From Icerya purchasi (Eukaryota > Arthropoda > Insecta > Hemiptera > Monophlebidae), in assembly GCA_039619475.1 (NCBI GenBank), contig CM077115.1:220209291-220273290 (forward strand): a DNA stretch of 64,000 nt, given 5' to 3'. The position numbers were made by a program, and so were the translations under genes. Below the pieces are notes generated by a model, which was not told the origin of the DNA, did no database searches, and saw nothing but the letters and a program-made list of their open reading frames with translations. Positions 45,901-58,300 of this stretch are shown piece by piece (within the stretch, counting starts at the first letter, position 1; each line of letters opens with the position of its first letter).

Positions 45901-46603
45901 AAACATTCAAATGGGGGGAAAAAAGTCTTCCTTTCTTAAAGATCCATGCTAAACTAAGACGTATATTAAAAAATTTAATTTAAAAAATTCTAAACTTGAA
46001 TTCTATATGAAGTTAGTGTACGCTAATAAAAGTGTTGTAAATAATACACGAAGTTAGAGAGATGTGATAAACGTTTAATTACCGACTGCATTAAATAACC
46101 TAGCTATGAACGCACCGTAAAATGTACTATTTCTAAAATAAATAATAACCACGTTCTAATATACCCTTTTAAATTATAGAAGTTTTAGTTTCAGAGATGG
46201 TAACGCTACGAAGGTATAATAAAATATTCGATTTCAAAAAACTTCATCTACCTTCAATGCTCTTAATTGCAAAGAATACCTCTAAAAAATTGCAGTTAGA
46301 TAAAAAGACAAAAAAAAAATTTCTACTTGGCTTTCGGAACCTTTTTTATTTTTTTTTTTTAAATTTATTAAGAATATTAACCTATAATAAACTGCAAGCT
46401 AATTAATAATAAATGCTGATTTTACTTTAATTATTTTTCTGAAATTTTTAGAAAAACTCTACATTATAAGAGTTTATTTATTTTATTCCTATCGTATTTG
46501 ATACTTTTAAAGGGATTTTAATAATAGCATTTTTGAAATTTATATAATTTGTAAGTAAAGGCATTTTTACAGTGGAATAGGTTATATAAATACATTTATA
46601 TAC
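42908..46603. other. AT-rich DNA without recognised gene
   Basis: Contains TA/TG microsatellite at about 44137-44180, GGGC repeats at about 44511-44527 and a C-run at about 45073-45082. Only short frames occur. Further phosphatase exons may be hidden here but were not found. Confidence 0.5.
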
Positions 46604-46815
46604 ATATACTAGCTGAACCCGGCCACGCTTCGCTGTGGCTTAGAATGATATTAATGATTGGGGAAGTAGATAAAAGTATTGTAGTAAACAGATTCACTGA
46701 AAAAAGGACACCATTCAATTTAATACCATACTTTGTGTTGCTATGGCTATGCTGTGGAATGCAATCAAGTGAAATAAAATAATCTTTATTATTATTATTA
46801 TTATTATTACACGTT
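46604..46815. mobile_element. Short dispersed repeat ending in (ATT)n
   Basis: It opens with CTAGCTGAACCCGGCCACG followed by CTTCGCTGTGGC, a word type widely seen at the end of insect repeats. It runs about 170 bp to AATAATC and a (TTA)n tract at 46785-46808. The simple-repeat tail suggests a non-LTR (RTE-like) or SINE-like copy; the family assignment is uncertain. Confidence 0.4.
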
Positions 46816-47252
46816 TTGACTACAACATGCAACACTGTGCGAAATGTAGATATTTTAATTTAGAAATTACTAACAAATATCGAAATTATTATATACAAAA
46901 AAAAAACAAAAAAAAACAAAAAAAAAACAGTGAAACAAAATGAAATTAAACAGCCGGACGGAAAGGAATAGTAATATTGAAATTATACACAAAATAACAA
47001 AGTGAAATTAAATAATCGCGTAAAAGTAATATAAAATAACCCAATAAAAAGTAAAAATTGCCGTTATGTATAATGCAAATAATACTTCTATTGTAGGTAC
47101 TATAAAAATTTTTTTTTTTTTTTTAATAATGACTGTGTATTGAGATCTTAAACTACTGTTTAAATAATCAATATATATGACTAATTAGTTTAGACATGTA
47201 TAGAATATTAGTTCATTAACTAATTTCTATTATTTATATACATAAATATTAT

Positions 47253-49902
47253 TTACAAAACTAGATCGTTCGGCGTTAATCGCTTAAGACGTCTAACATC
47301 TGATGATGTGTCAAGCAGCTGGATTGCTTCAACATTCACATGTTGATGGAGCCGCTTTTCGTGCTTGAAGGCAAAGTCGCGAATGACCTCGTCTATCCAC
47401 TTCAGATTCAAATCTGCATGCAAGTCCTCGTTTCTTTGATACCATTTTGCATCGATAATTGCACGAGTGACTTTGTTCTGGCTACGCTGAATGACCATTC
47501 GGTTAGCAGGTTTTGCACATCCCCAAAGTTGGATCCCATAGGTCCAGATAGGTTTGATAATTGACTGGTAGAGCAGTCGTTTACTGTAGAGGTCCAGTTG
47601 TGAATTTCTTCCTAACAGCCACCACATTTGACGAACTTTGAGTCGGATTTGTTCCGCTTTCTGCTTCACGTGATGCTTCCATGTTAGATGGGCATCGAGA
47701 TGTAATCCTAGATATTTAGCTGAATTCTTCTGCGGAATCAGCTGATTATTGATATAAACAGCATATTGAGCATTAACTTTTTTTAGAGCATATGTAACGT
47801 GAATGGATTTATGCTCGTTGAGTTTTATTTTCCATTTCTTCGTCCATCTCGAAACTCGGTCTAGAGCGTTTTGCAGGTTACTATTTGCTTCAATTTGTGA
47901 ATCACTCACAGACAATATTGCAGTATCATCAGCAAACATTGCTATGGTGGTGTCACCTGTTATTGGAATATCAGCCGTATACAAGAGGTACAAGATAGGT
48001 CCAAGGACGCTACCTTGTGGTACTCCAGCTTGTATAGAATGAATTGTTGACTTCGCTCCTTCATATGCTACTCTGAATTTTCTGTCAGAAAGATATGGCT
48101 CCAGCAGACGATAATAGTTACCTGGCAATTGTTGGCTAATTTTTGCGATTAAACCTTCGTGCCATACTTTGTCAAATGCTTGGGCAACATCTAAAAATAC
48201 TGCTGAACAGTACTTCTTTTCTTCAAATGCTCTGTGAATTATTGACGTAACCCGATGAACTTGGTCAACAGTTGAATGTTGATCCCGGAAACCAAACTGG
48301 TGATCTGGAATAGCTGTGAACGGTTTGAGACGCTTGAGAAATAATTTCTCAAACAGTTTTGATATGGCCGGCAATAATGAAATTGGTCTGTATGAGGCAA
48401 CTTCTTCTTCTGGTTTATCTGGCTTCTTAAACATGATAATCTGAGCTACTTTGAAGCACTCAGGTATGTGTTTAAGGCGGAAACATGCATTGAATATGTA
48501 TGTTAGTAATACAATTGCTTTGCGAGAAAGTTCTTTTAGGACACCAGGCGAAATTTCATCTATGCCAGGCGCTTTCTTTGGGTTGATGTTATCAATTTCC
48601 TTGACCACTTCTAACGGTGACACTGGATTAATTTGACATTCAGTTTGATGGATAATTCTTGGGTGTGCACCAGATTGAATATCATGTGGTTGGAATACCT
48701 TAGCTAAATGCCTAGCAAATAATTCTACTTTATCTTCATCACTACGTACCCATTTATTGGTTTCATCTTTTAGTGGAGGAATCCGGGTAACAGGTCTCTT
48801 CAACCGTCGTGCAACTTTCCACAATGAGTAATCTTTATCCGCTTCTGGACTTAGATTAATCAAAAAATTATCAAATGATTCCTTTTTTATGCTTTTTATT
48901 AGCCGATTAAGTTGGTTACTAATCCTGTTAAATAAGGTTTTGTCTGTCAGATTGCGAGAATTATGCCAGACTCTTCTTGCTTTTCTACGCTGTTTGATTA
49001 GTTCCCTCACTTCGTGTGGGTAGCAATTTTCTTGACTGATAGTGGTGTTTCCTTCTGGGGTTGCAGTTTTTGCAGCTTCTTGAATTATATCAATAATATG
49101 TTGCGCCTCATATGCTAGTTCTTCCTTTGTTTTTAGTTTTATATTAAGGTTTATTTTTTGATCTAGGAGTTCTCTGAAAATCTCCCAGTCGGTGAATTTA
49201 TTAGTCAGATGTTGCTTCTTTTGTTTCTGTATTGTTGTACCACTTACTGTAAGTTGCACAGGGATCAGAAGACAAATCGTTATAGTTTTTTACTTCAACA
49301 TAGTTTGCAGAGATACCTTTGGAAATGAAGAAGTCGATTAGATCTGGTATTTTTGCACTATCAGTAGGCCAGTATGTTGGTCTTCTTGATGAGTGGATTT
49401 CACATGAATTAGTGTTTAGTGCTTTAATAAGTTCCCTACCTTTAGGAGTGATCAAGCGAGATCCCCACATGGTATGTTTAGCATTAAAGTCTCCTCCACA
49501 TATAAAATGGTTGCCTAGTTGCTGAAAAATTTCTTCAAAATTTTCCTTTTTGACTGCGTGTCGTGGTGGACAGTAAGCTGCACAGATATTGAGTTCAGTA
49601 TTGTTATAACTTACAGTTATTACACTACCTTGAAAGTAATCCTTTTCGATACCTTGATTTAAATAGTGTTTAATGCTATCTTTAATTAGTATAGCAGAGC
49701 CAGCATGGGCTTTGCCACTCGGATGATTCACATTATATATTGAATAACCATTAATCTTAAAATAGCTGTGGTTTGTAAAGTGAGTTTCTGATATTAGTAC
49801 AATATCAACATTTTTATGTTTAATAAAGGCTTCTAATTCATCTCGTCGAGAAGCTAAACTGTTGGCATTCCAAGTAATAATAATTAAAACTGGGTCAGTC
49901 AT
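47253..49902 (-). pseudogene. Jockey-like LINE ORF2 (endonuclease and reverse transcriptase)
   Basis: Starts ATG 49902 (MTDPVLIIITWNANSL). Endonuclease motifs: IVLISETHF, AGSAILIKDSI, CGGDFNAKHTMWGS. A frameshift near 49255, just at the final SSDH-type motif, throws it out of frame. The other frame then runs uninterrupted for 668 codons: SYRPISLLPAISKLFEKLFL, HQFGFRDQHSTVDQVHRV, SAVFLDVAQAFDKVWHEGL, AGVPQGSVLGPILYLLYTAD, MFADDTAILS (FADD active site), KYLGLHLDAHLTWKHH and IWTYGIQLWGCAK. No RNase H domain, as in Jockey-group elements. Only one break is visible in 2.65 kb. Confidence 0.88.
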
Positions 49903-50505
49903 TTTATGTTCTTGGACTTAGTAATCATTGATTGTTGATTGTTTTCCAATCTACCAATTCTTTCATTCATTGCTTTTAGGAGGCCGATTACATCAGCAAT
50001 TGTAGCTTCCTTGTTTTTTAACTTGTTTGGCAGCTGACTTTCCTTGGGCACTTGTTTAGTACCTATTGTAGCGGCTGCAAATGTTTTATTAGCAGTAACT
50101 GGTTTGGCGGCTTTAAAAGTTTTTTGCTGAACACGTTCTACTGCTGTCATTTTAGGTTTCTGTGCAGCAGCTGCTTTGGCTTTATAGATTGGACATCCTT
50201 TCCAGTTGGAAGTATGATTTCCCCCACAATTTGCACATTTACATGGTTCAGATTTGGGTTTTTTGCATTCCTTGGCATCATGATTGTTACCGCATTTAAC
50301 ACATTTAGCTTGCCTTGTACAATATGTTTTTGTATGTCCTAGCTGCTGGCAATTTTTACATTGAGGAATTTCACTCTTGGTGGTTCTATTTTCACCTTGG
50401 AGTAAAGCATATTTGTTATTTCGTATACCTCTTTGTTATTGTCTTTGGGTACTAAGTCCACAAAGAACAGTGGCAGTGGCACTTTTATTAGCGCCTTGTT
50501 TTTAT
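49899..50505 (-). pseudogene. Jockey-like LINE ORF1 (gag-like), C-terminal part
   Basis: The frame PLPLFFVDLVPKDN ... VKIEPPR is followed by a frameshift near 50366. Then come three zinc knuckles: CKNCQQLGHTKTYC, CVKCGNNHDAKEC, CANCGGNHTSNWKGC. A Lys/Ala-rich stretch and a short coiled region (VIGLLKAMNERIGRLENNQQ) end at TGA 49901-49899. That TGA overlaps the ORF2 ATG as ATGA, suggesting coupled termination and reinitiation. The N-terminus is missing. Confidence 0.8.
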
Positions 50506-50569
50506 TTTCATTTTTCTTTTTTATTATAACATTACTAACATTAATCTATAAATAAGTGAAATATAAAAA

Positions 50570-52440
50570 TAGTACGTGGGCTGGAGTTAATTATGAAAAT
50601 ATATAATGAGATTTTTCGGAAACATACATACAATTGTGTAAAAAAAGGGGTGATGTAATAATTTTGCTAGCATGAACATATATTTAGAATAATTTCGTAT
50701 TATAGTATTAAATTTTAAAGATCGCTAGCACTAGGGAAAAAGGATTGATCGCATTGCTATGAGTAAAATGAGCGAAACGATTTTGTAGGGTCTTGCAATA
50801 ATGATAGTATAGAAGAAAAATGATGTAGGATCGGATTTGATAGTGAAAAAATAGTATACTTCGTGTTGCATGATTTGTATATTTAGACTAATTTCGTGTT
50901 ATATTATTAGATTTTAAAGATTGTTAGCATGAGGGAATAAGAGTGTTTGCTTCAGTATGAGTAAAACGAACGAAGTGTTTTCGTAGGTTAGTGATTATAT
51001 AGAAAAATTACGGACGAACGGAATTTGTAGTGAAAAATAGTATGTTTTGGCTAATTTTAAAAATCCTGATAGGTTATTGGAGACGTCGGATGTATGCATT
51101 TATAGATGTAGTGATTTCAATATCTTTGTCATGTATGGAAAATAAAAAAATTTTAAAATACTAATATATTTTCATGATTCTAAAAATAATTACAGAAAAA
51201 TTATTTCATAATGTAAGTAGAAGGAGTGTATTCGTCATGCATGTAGTCAACAAGATGTTTTCTATAGATTATGACAGTTGCAAATTGAAGAAAAATTTAA
51301 ACGATAAAAAAATAATATGTATGATATACTAAAAAAATTAATTGATTGATGGGAGATACAATGTGAGTTTTTTTATATTGGGATAGTATACTTGGATTTA
51401 ATTTATAATACTTATTTTGAAAATTTTGAAACAGATGAGTATACAGGTACAATGTGAAGGACAAATGTTTGATATGAATAATATCCAGAATTCTTACAGA
51501 AACAAATAAAATAATAACAAAAAAAAATATATATATTATGTACGATCGGGAAATGAGATAATGATCTGTAATGAGATTGTTAATTTTGGAAATGATAAAA
51601 TATATTTAAGTTGATTTTAAAGTAATTAGGCATGATTTAAATTTTGGAAATAGATTACATAGTATGAACGGAGCGAAGAGCCACTTTCTACGATTTCCTG
51701 AAAAAAAAACTATATTATGATAAGAATAGAGACAATGAACGTATAGATATATTAGTGGTAATGAAGCGAGAAGTGTCTGCGGCGTACATTTGTGTGCACG
51801 ATATATATTAAAAAAGATTTGAAAAACTTTTAGCGTAACGAAAGAATAAAAATATACTTGGGATAATTTTATAGCACGGGAAAAAATATTATATTCGATA
51901 TGGAACTTAGTGTTGACAACGTTAGTATTGTATGTTCAGAGGTCTTGACTGTGAAGCGCTATCGAGAACGGCAACGACCATAAGTATTCTAACAACAAAA
52001 CACTATGAATGAAAAAAATAAGGTCTTTTAGACAGCCTTTTTTTTTTTTCGTTTTCGATACGTCCCTTGTTCGGGGGTGGCTGGAGACGACTTAAACGTT
52101 TTTTTACAATCAAGTTGTTGTTCGGGAGAATATTTGCCTTTATCGCACACACATACATGCATGCAGTCTCTCACTCGCACGTTGCATCCTTGATCTGCTC
52201 GTGCTACCTCGTTTTTTCTTCGAACATTCTGTGTCTCGTAAACTAACAGGTTTCTTTTAACTGTCTCTTTCTATACATTTAACGTCAATGAATCTTAGGA
52301 TGATTTCGTATATATTGCGAAAAAGTACTTACAAAATATAAAATATTAAAACCATACATGTTTTTTTTTAAAAATGCGGTTATGGAAGATTTTAAAAAAT
52401 TTGGAGATCGAAAAATAAAATATACTGTTATTACTTTTTT
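50570..52440. repeat. Satellite-like repeats between the two LINEs
   Basis: Degenerate monomers contain ATATTTAGAATAATTTCGTATTATA, TTAGATTTTAAAGATTG and ATACTTGGGATAATTTTATAG blocks similar in plan to those at the palindrome ends and at 59.1-62.8 kb. A locally clear pair is 50672-50800 against 50873-51000 (about 200-bp spacing). No gene. Confidence 0.55.
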
Positions 52441-52859
52441 AAGGTTTATAATATGATATGGGATTATTTAGTCGAATCGCTATGCGGTAGTCGATTGTGT
52501 TTGCGTTCGTGATTGTTTAGCGATAGCGGTAATTTGTATGTCGCGGTAAATATTGTAGTTAATCGTTATCAGCGGCATTATACAGATAAAGAAGACAATT
52601 AAGTGAGATCTTTCCGTTACACTTATTTATTTCTATTACCTGTTTTTGCGGTTTTATGTTCCCTCTCTGCTAATTCAAACATTAGCGAGAACAGTTTATT
52701 TCTATTTTACTAATTTCGTCTTTAGTTTACTTTACGTTATTTTATTCTACTTTTAATTATTTTATCGTTATAGGTTTTTTTTTGTTTTTTTTTCCACCCT
52801 ACTTTCCCCATTTATTTCGATTTTACGTTTTTATTTCTATACACTTTTTCCCGCGCTAG
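52441..52859 (+). mobile_element. Probable 5' UTR of I-like LINE copy 1
   Basis: The sequence turns from satellite-like to the pyrimidine-rich, T-rich strand typical of this LINE family from roughly 52,600 onward. The exact 5' end was not identified; no target duplication was recognised. Confidence 0.4.
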
Positions 52860-53273
52860 ATGAGCGCATCTAAAGGGGGCCGCTCTGCGGCCTCCTCCCC
52901 AACCTCCGCTAAACCCCTTAAACCACCGTCTAACTTATCTCTAAGTATAGACGAAGTATAGACGCTGATAGCGTTTCGAAGCGAAAATCAGCAGACCCCC
53001 TTTCGCCCATTTCTTCTATCCAACCGAAAGAAATTAAACTCTCCCAGGCTGATCCTATGGCAACTCCTGCTTCCTCAAGCACTGATCGTCACAGTTACGA
53101 TACTAATAATGCCGAGAATAACAATAGGAACAACACTAATGATAATACTAGTAACAATAATGGCAACAACAGTACTACCAATAACAATAATAATAATACT
53201 ACTACTACTACTACTACTATTAATAATAATAATAATAATAGCAATAACATTACTGCCAATAACGATAATAATA

Positions 53274-53304
<31 letters not shown>

Positions 53305-54506
53305 AGAGAATAAAATGTTTGCTACAGATCATCCGGGACCTTTTACCGTCTACGTTGAAAGTTGCTCCATGGATAAAAATCTAGGTAATTTACATCCCTT
53401 GGCCCTTGCCAAGCTAATCAGCTCCGTTTCCGCGTCACATTTATGCATTGTCTCTCAAGGCAGCGGTCGTGTCGCAATCAAATTTCCATCCGTTGATTCC
53501 GCTAACGCATTTCTTACTCATCCTAGTTTTTTCCAGCAACATAATATTAAAGCGTATATCCCCAATAGTTTATTATTCAGAATGGGCGTCATCTTTGGCG
53601 TGCATCCGTCCTTTTCTGAAGATGAAATATTGGAAGGAATCGAACCACTAATCTCCATTGCTTCTATACGTCGTATATGCCGTTTTTCGGACGGCGATAA
53701 AGTCCCTACCCATTCAGTCGAACTTAAATTTTATGGTACCACCCTCCCGGAATTCGTTTCGATTTTTAAGATGCGATTTCCTGTCTCCCCTAGTATCCGA
53801 TCGCCTACACAGTGTTCTAAATGTTTTCTTTTTGGACATATCGCTAAGCACTGTCGTAGTTCTTCAGTCATTTGTTCACACTGTTCTTCTAAGCACTCAG
53901 TCTCTGAATGCTGCAGCCTACAGGAATCGCCCGTCTGTCGCAATTGCAAAGGCACCCACTCTGCCATTGACCGATCCTGCCCTGAATGGATCAGGCAAAA
54001 GGATATAAAGCGTATTATGGCCTTTGAGAATATTTCATTCCAGGAGGCCTCTCATTTAAAAAAAAACAATCTAACTTCTCGTGCTTTTTCATATGCCGAC
54101 CGAGCCTCAATGTCCAACTCTTCTCCTAATAATTCTAAGTCTCCTTCATCACCTCCCTCCCTTCTCTCTAATTCTTTCCCACGTCCTAAATCTCCTACCT
54201 TCTATAAAATTCGTAACTCTCTCTCCGCAGTTTCCTCCTCTTCCATCTAACCGTACCCCATCTCCCTCTAATGGATGGGCTTTCAACAAATCTACTCCTA
54301 CTCCGTCTAATATTCCCTCAAATCCTGCTAAAGACATTCCTGCCTCGTTGGTCTCTCCTAACTCCTCTCATCCAATGTTTTCTCCTTTAATTGAAAATAT
54401 TTCTTCAGCCATCTTGGAAATACTCTCCTCTAATAACATTGCTTCTTCTTCTTCCTTTGTCGACTCTTTATCTCGTTTCCTTTCCAGTAACGTTCAGATA
54501 AATTAA
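52860..54506 (+). pseudogene. I-like LINE copy 1, ORF1 (gag-like)
   Basis: The probable start is ATG 52860 (MSASKGGRSAASSPTSAK). An exact 11-bp tandem duplication (52943-52953 and 52954-52964) shifts the frame. The downstream frame contains SVSKRKSADPLSPI and an Asn/Thr tract of about 65 residues encoded by AAT/ACT repeats (53100-53310). Next are an RNA-binding-like region (GPFTVYVESCSMDKNLGNLH; RVAIKFPSVDSANAFLTHP) and three zinc knuckles (CSKCFLFGHIAKHC, CSHCSSKHSVSEC, CRNCKGTHSAIDRSC), then IKRIMAFENISFQEA. A second frameshift near 54220 leads to the C-terminal tail ending at 54504-54506. It packages the element RNA in the family. Confidence 0.85.
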
Positions 54507-54517
54507 TTCCTCTTGTT

Positions 54518-55303
54518 ATGATTAAGAAAATAGGAAGAAAAGTAAGAAGATTCGGGGCTGAATTTTCTTCTTTTTGTTCTCTTTTGTTTCTTTTCTTATA
54601 CCCTAAATTCTCTTTACTTCTTTCTTACCGAATCTTTCTGCTAACGCACAAAACAAGATATTTAAATCAGTTTTATAACTGTTTAGTTGTATTATTCAAT
54701 ATCTCCTCTTCCTTATTTGTAAATGATGCGGTTGCTGCAGTGTTCAAAAGCACTGTCGGGCTTCAGTACATTTATTACATCTTTTTCTCTTTCGAACGCA
54801 CGGACATCAAGATAACTTACTTAGTACTTGAACTCGGTTGCATTCGAATTATTTCTGGTTTGTCTCACATTTGCTGTTCCATTGGTTCAGCGGTGAGATT
54901 GACTCGCGCATACAGCAAGAGCTATGTAACAAGAAGCTTTGCGCAGCATAATCTAACCCTAATGGGTACTATTGCATCTATGCAAAAGTTTCAAAACCAG
55001 TTTGCTCCCAGCAGAAATTTTTGGTTTGCCTCCTACGTTTTCCCACACGAATGTACTCTTTCTTCCTTTGTATCACTACTTTTAGAATTCCCTTCTAATC
55101 TATTAGCCCCGACTTACTTTCTCCGGATTTCTAATCGTTATAATTTACTTTCCTCCATTTACCTTCCAATCTATTTCAATCCCATTAATATGAATGTCTT
55201 TATTTTTGTTTTTATCTTATATCAACTACTGTGCCTTCTTATTGTTTTTGTCTTCCCTTTTTTCAATCCTTATGCTTCTAATACGTTCCCTGTTTCACCA
55301 TGA
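54518..55303 (+). other. Inter-ORF open frame of LINE copy 1 (261 codons)
   Basis: A continuous hydrophobic frame fills the whole gap between ORF1 and ORF2. Its TGA (55301-55303) overlaps the ORF2 ATG (55300) as ATGA. Copy 2 shows a comparable but much shorter frame. Composition changes in the middle (about 54720-55030 loses the pyrimidine bias), suggesting an insertion of foreign sequence of about 400 bp. Translation is unproven. Confidence 0.35.
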
Positions 55304-58300
55304 TGGCTGCGTTCAATATACTTCAGTGGAATTGTCGTAGCCTCAGAGCCAATAAAAATCCATTAGAGGGTCTATTGGATATTCATAACATTAGTGTTGC
55401 TCTCATCTCAGAAACGTGGCTTCGGTCGGGCACGAACTTTAATATTAGAGGGTATAAAATAATTAGATGTGATAGGCATGACGGGTATGGTGGTACCGCT
55501 ATCCTCGTTAAAAATGATATATCTTTCAACACCCACAATGTTTCTCTGAACCTACCTCTTGTTCCTAACCAACCCAACATAGTCCACATCTCTATCCGTA
55601 CCACCCTTCCGCATCCCATTAACATTGTCTCCATCTATGTTCCTCCTAATTATGATCTTCGTCAGTTCCCTCTTTCCACTTTTTTCAGCTCTATCCCGCA
55701 ACCATTTATTATCGGGCGTGACTGGAATGCCCATTCACCCTTGTGGGGTTGCACATCCTACAATTCCAACGGTTCCGTCCTTGAGAGTGGTATTTTTTCC
55801 AATAATTTAATTCTTCTTAATGATCACTCCCCAACCTATTTCAGATATCCAACTATTTCTAGTTCTCTTGATCTAACCTTTGCTTCTTCCACTATTGGTC
55901 TTAATTATAACTGGAGAACTCTTATGGGCTCCTACGGTAGTGACCATGTTCCTATCCTAATAACCCCAGTTAACTTTTCTTCTCCAACTTGCTTCAGGCC
56001 TCTACATTCTCCTCGGTGGAACCTCTCCAAAGCAAATTGGACTATGTTTCGTTCATGTGTCGACTCATCACTTCCTAGTATTCAACTCGACTCCGATCCC
56101 ATACTTCTCTATAATTCCTTTTTAAATTCCATTGAGTCTGCTCTTTCCCTATCTTCACCTACCCGTCATCAGACATCTAACAATTACAATAAAGCCTCAT
56201 CTCTTTGGTGGAATGAGGAATGCAACCGCGCATTCCACTACAGTCGTGCCACCTTTAGAACTTTTCGTTTAGAACCTACAACGGAAAACTTTCTTGCTCA
56301 TAAGCGAGCGAACGCAAGAGCTAGATATATATACTTAAAGTCTCAAAAAGGTCCTCCTGGAAGAATTTCTGTTCTTCATTCTCTAGGAATACCCCTCTTT
56401 CTCATATCTGGAAAATGGCTAGAGCTTTCAAAACCCCATCCTCTGAACGTCCTTCAAATCTCAACCTTTCTAAAGTTAGCTTAGAATACTTTATTGATTC
56501 CGTTGCTCCTGCCTATGTTCCTAACGTTGATGAACCGTATCCAACTTCACCTCCGCATAATTCCCAGACGCATTTCCTAACTTCTGCCTTCAATATTTAT
56601 GAATTAAAATCTGTCCTTTCCGAATCTTCTAGCCCCACTCCAGGTCTTGACGGTATACCTTTTTTGGTCCTTAAAAACCTGTCTGAACTGTCTCTTGCGT
56701 TTCTCCTACATCTTTTTAATTGTTTCCTCTCCAGAGGTATAACTCCCCCCTCTTGGAATTCTTTTATCATCATTCCTATTCCTAAAAAAAGTTCTTCGTT
56801 GCGCCCTATTTCTTTAGCCTCCTGTATCAGAAAATTGTTTGAAGGTATGTTAAACAAGCGCCTTGTTTGGTGGCTAGAGCATAATAATGTATTTCCTAGC
56901 AATATGTTCGGCTTTCGGCCTGGTATTGGTCCTTCCGACTGCATTAGTCTTTTTGTCTCCCATATCTACCAATCCTTTATCCTAAAAAACTATACTCTGG
57001 CTTCCTTCATCGATATATCCTGTGCTTTTGATAATGTCCATCTTCCCACTCTAAAAGATAAGATGATAGCAATTAACGTTCCATTGCACTTTACTTCTCT
57101 TATTATCAATCTCATGCAGAATCGTTCCATCCACCTCTCTGCTCCTTCTATTGAATCTTCAAGAATGGTTTTTCGAGGTCTCCCTCAAGGTTCCTCCCTC
57201 AGTCCTACTCTTTTCAACATATACACTATCAGTGTGGCTTCTCTTCCCCTAAATTCGTCGTCTTTATTCTTTGCTGATGACATCCTACTTTATGCCTCAT
57301 CTCACGATATTATATCAGCCAGTGAGGCACTTAATTCGTCTCTCTCCGTGTTGGATCACTCCCTTTCCTCAATTAACCTTTCTATTTCTCCTACTAAATC
57401 TTGTTATGCCGTATTTACTCTGCGACCTTATAATCCTGCTTCTGTCTATCTATCCCTAGAAAATACACTCCTTTCTCGTGTTAATTGTTTCTGTTATCTT
57501 GGTATTTTCCTTGACAGTCGGTTATCCTTCTCCGAACACATCAAGTATCTTTCCTCTTCAGCAATCAAAAGACTAAACCTGCTGAAAGCTTTATCTCCAA
57601 CCAAATGGGGTGGTGATCCTTATGTCCTTATTTCTCTATATAAATCTATCATCCGCTCAAAATTTGATTACTGTTCATTTCTCTATGGTTGTGCCTCTAA
57701 GTCTCGACTCTCTAAATTGGATGTAATCCAAAACTCTTGCCTTCGTCTCTGTCTTGGTGCTCTTAAATCCTCTCCAGTTCCAGCAGTCCTTGCCGAATCT
57801 AACACACCACCCCTTTTTATCCGAAGATCTTATTTAGGCTATCGTTTTCTTACTAAGCGTCTCCCACTCACCTCCTCTACTCTTATCCATTCCTATCTTT
57901 CCATTTCTAGGAACTGGCGTTTCGTACCTAGAAAAATTCCAATTCTTTCTCTCATTTCTCTACGGCTCAGTTCGTTTTGTCCTTACATAATGTCCTTTGC
58001 CAATCTCCCTTATTTCACTTTTAATTTCGCCGATCTCTGCCATCCTCCAAATATGTTTACTGTTCCTACGCTCTCTAAGTTTCTTCCGCAGGCCCTAATC
58101 ATACAGGAATTCCGCAGTTATATCAATTCTGATTTTCCCTTGCATGTAACTGTGTTTACAGATGGCTCGAAGAAACCGGATGGTGTCGGTGCTTCGTTTA
58201 TCCTCCCAGATTTTGGCTTTTCAGAATCTTTCTGCTTACCTTCTTTCTGCTCCATATTCACAGCCGAATTGATGGCTATCCTACGTTCCATTATTTTCAT

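Larger units (their letters stand above)
47108..50520 (-). mobile_element. Jockey-like LINE, 5'-truncated (3.4 kb)
   Basis: A minus-strand element with a poly(A) tail (T-run about 47109-47124), ORF2 and the C-terminal part of ORF1. Sequence similarity fades at about 50,500, within ORF1, so the copy is 5'-truncated. It has only a few frame breaks, so it is fairly young. Both flanks are AT-rich; beyond 50.57 kb lies satellite-like DNA. Confidence 0.88.

Noticed and set aside
47253..49259. 668-codon RT frame as a domesticated host gene
   Set aside because: It is in context with an endonuclease, a zinc-knuckle ORF1 and a poly(A) tail, and has a frame break, so it is an ordinary LINE copy.
50052..50342. 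Cys-rich 96-codon plus-strand ORF
   Set aside because: It is the antisense shadow of the zinc-knuckle region of the minus-strand ORF1.
53075..53332. Ile/Val-rich frames opposite the AAT repeat
   Set aside because: Shadows of the trinucleotide microsatellite in ORF1.
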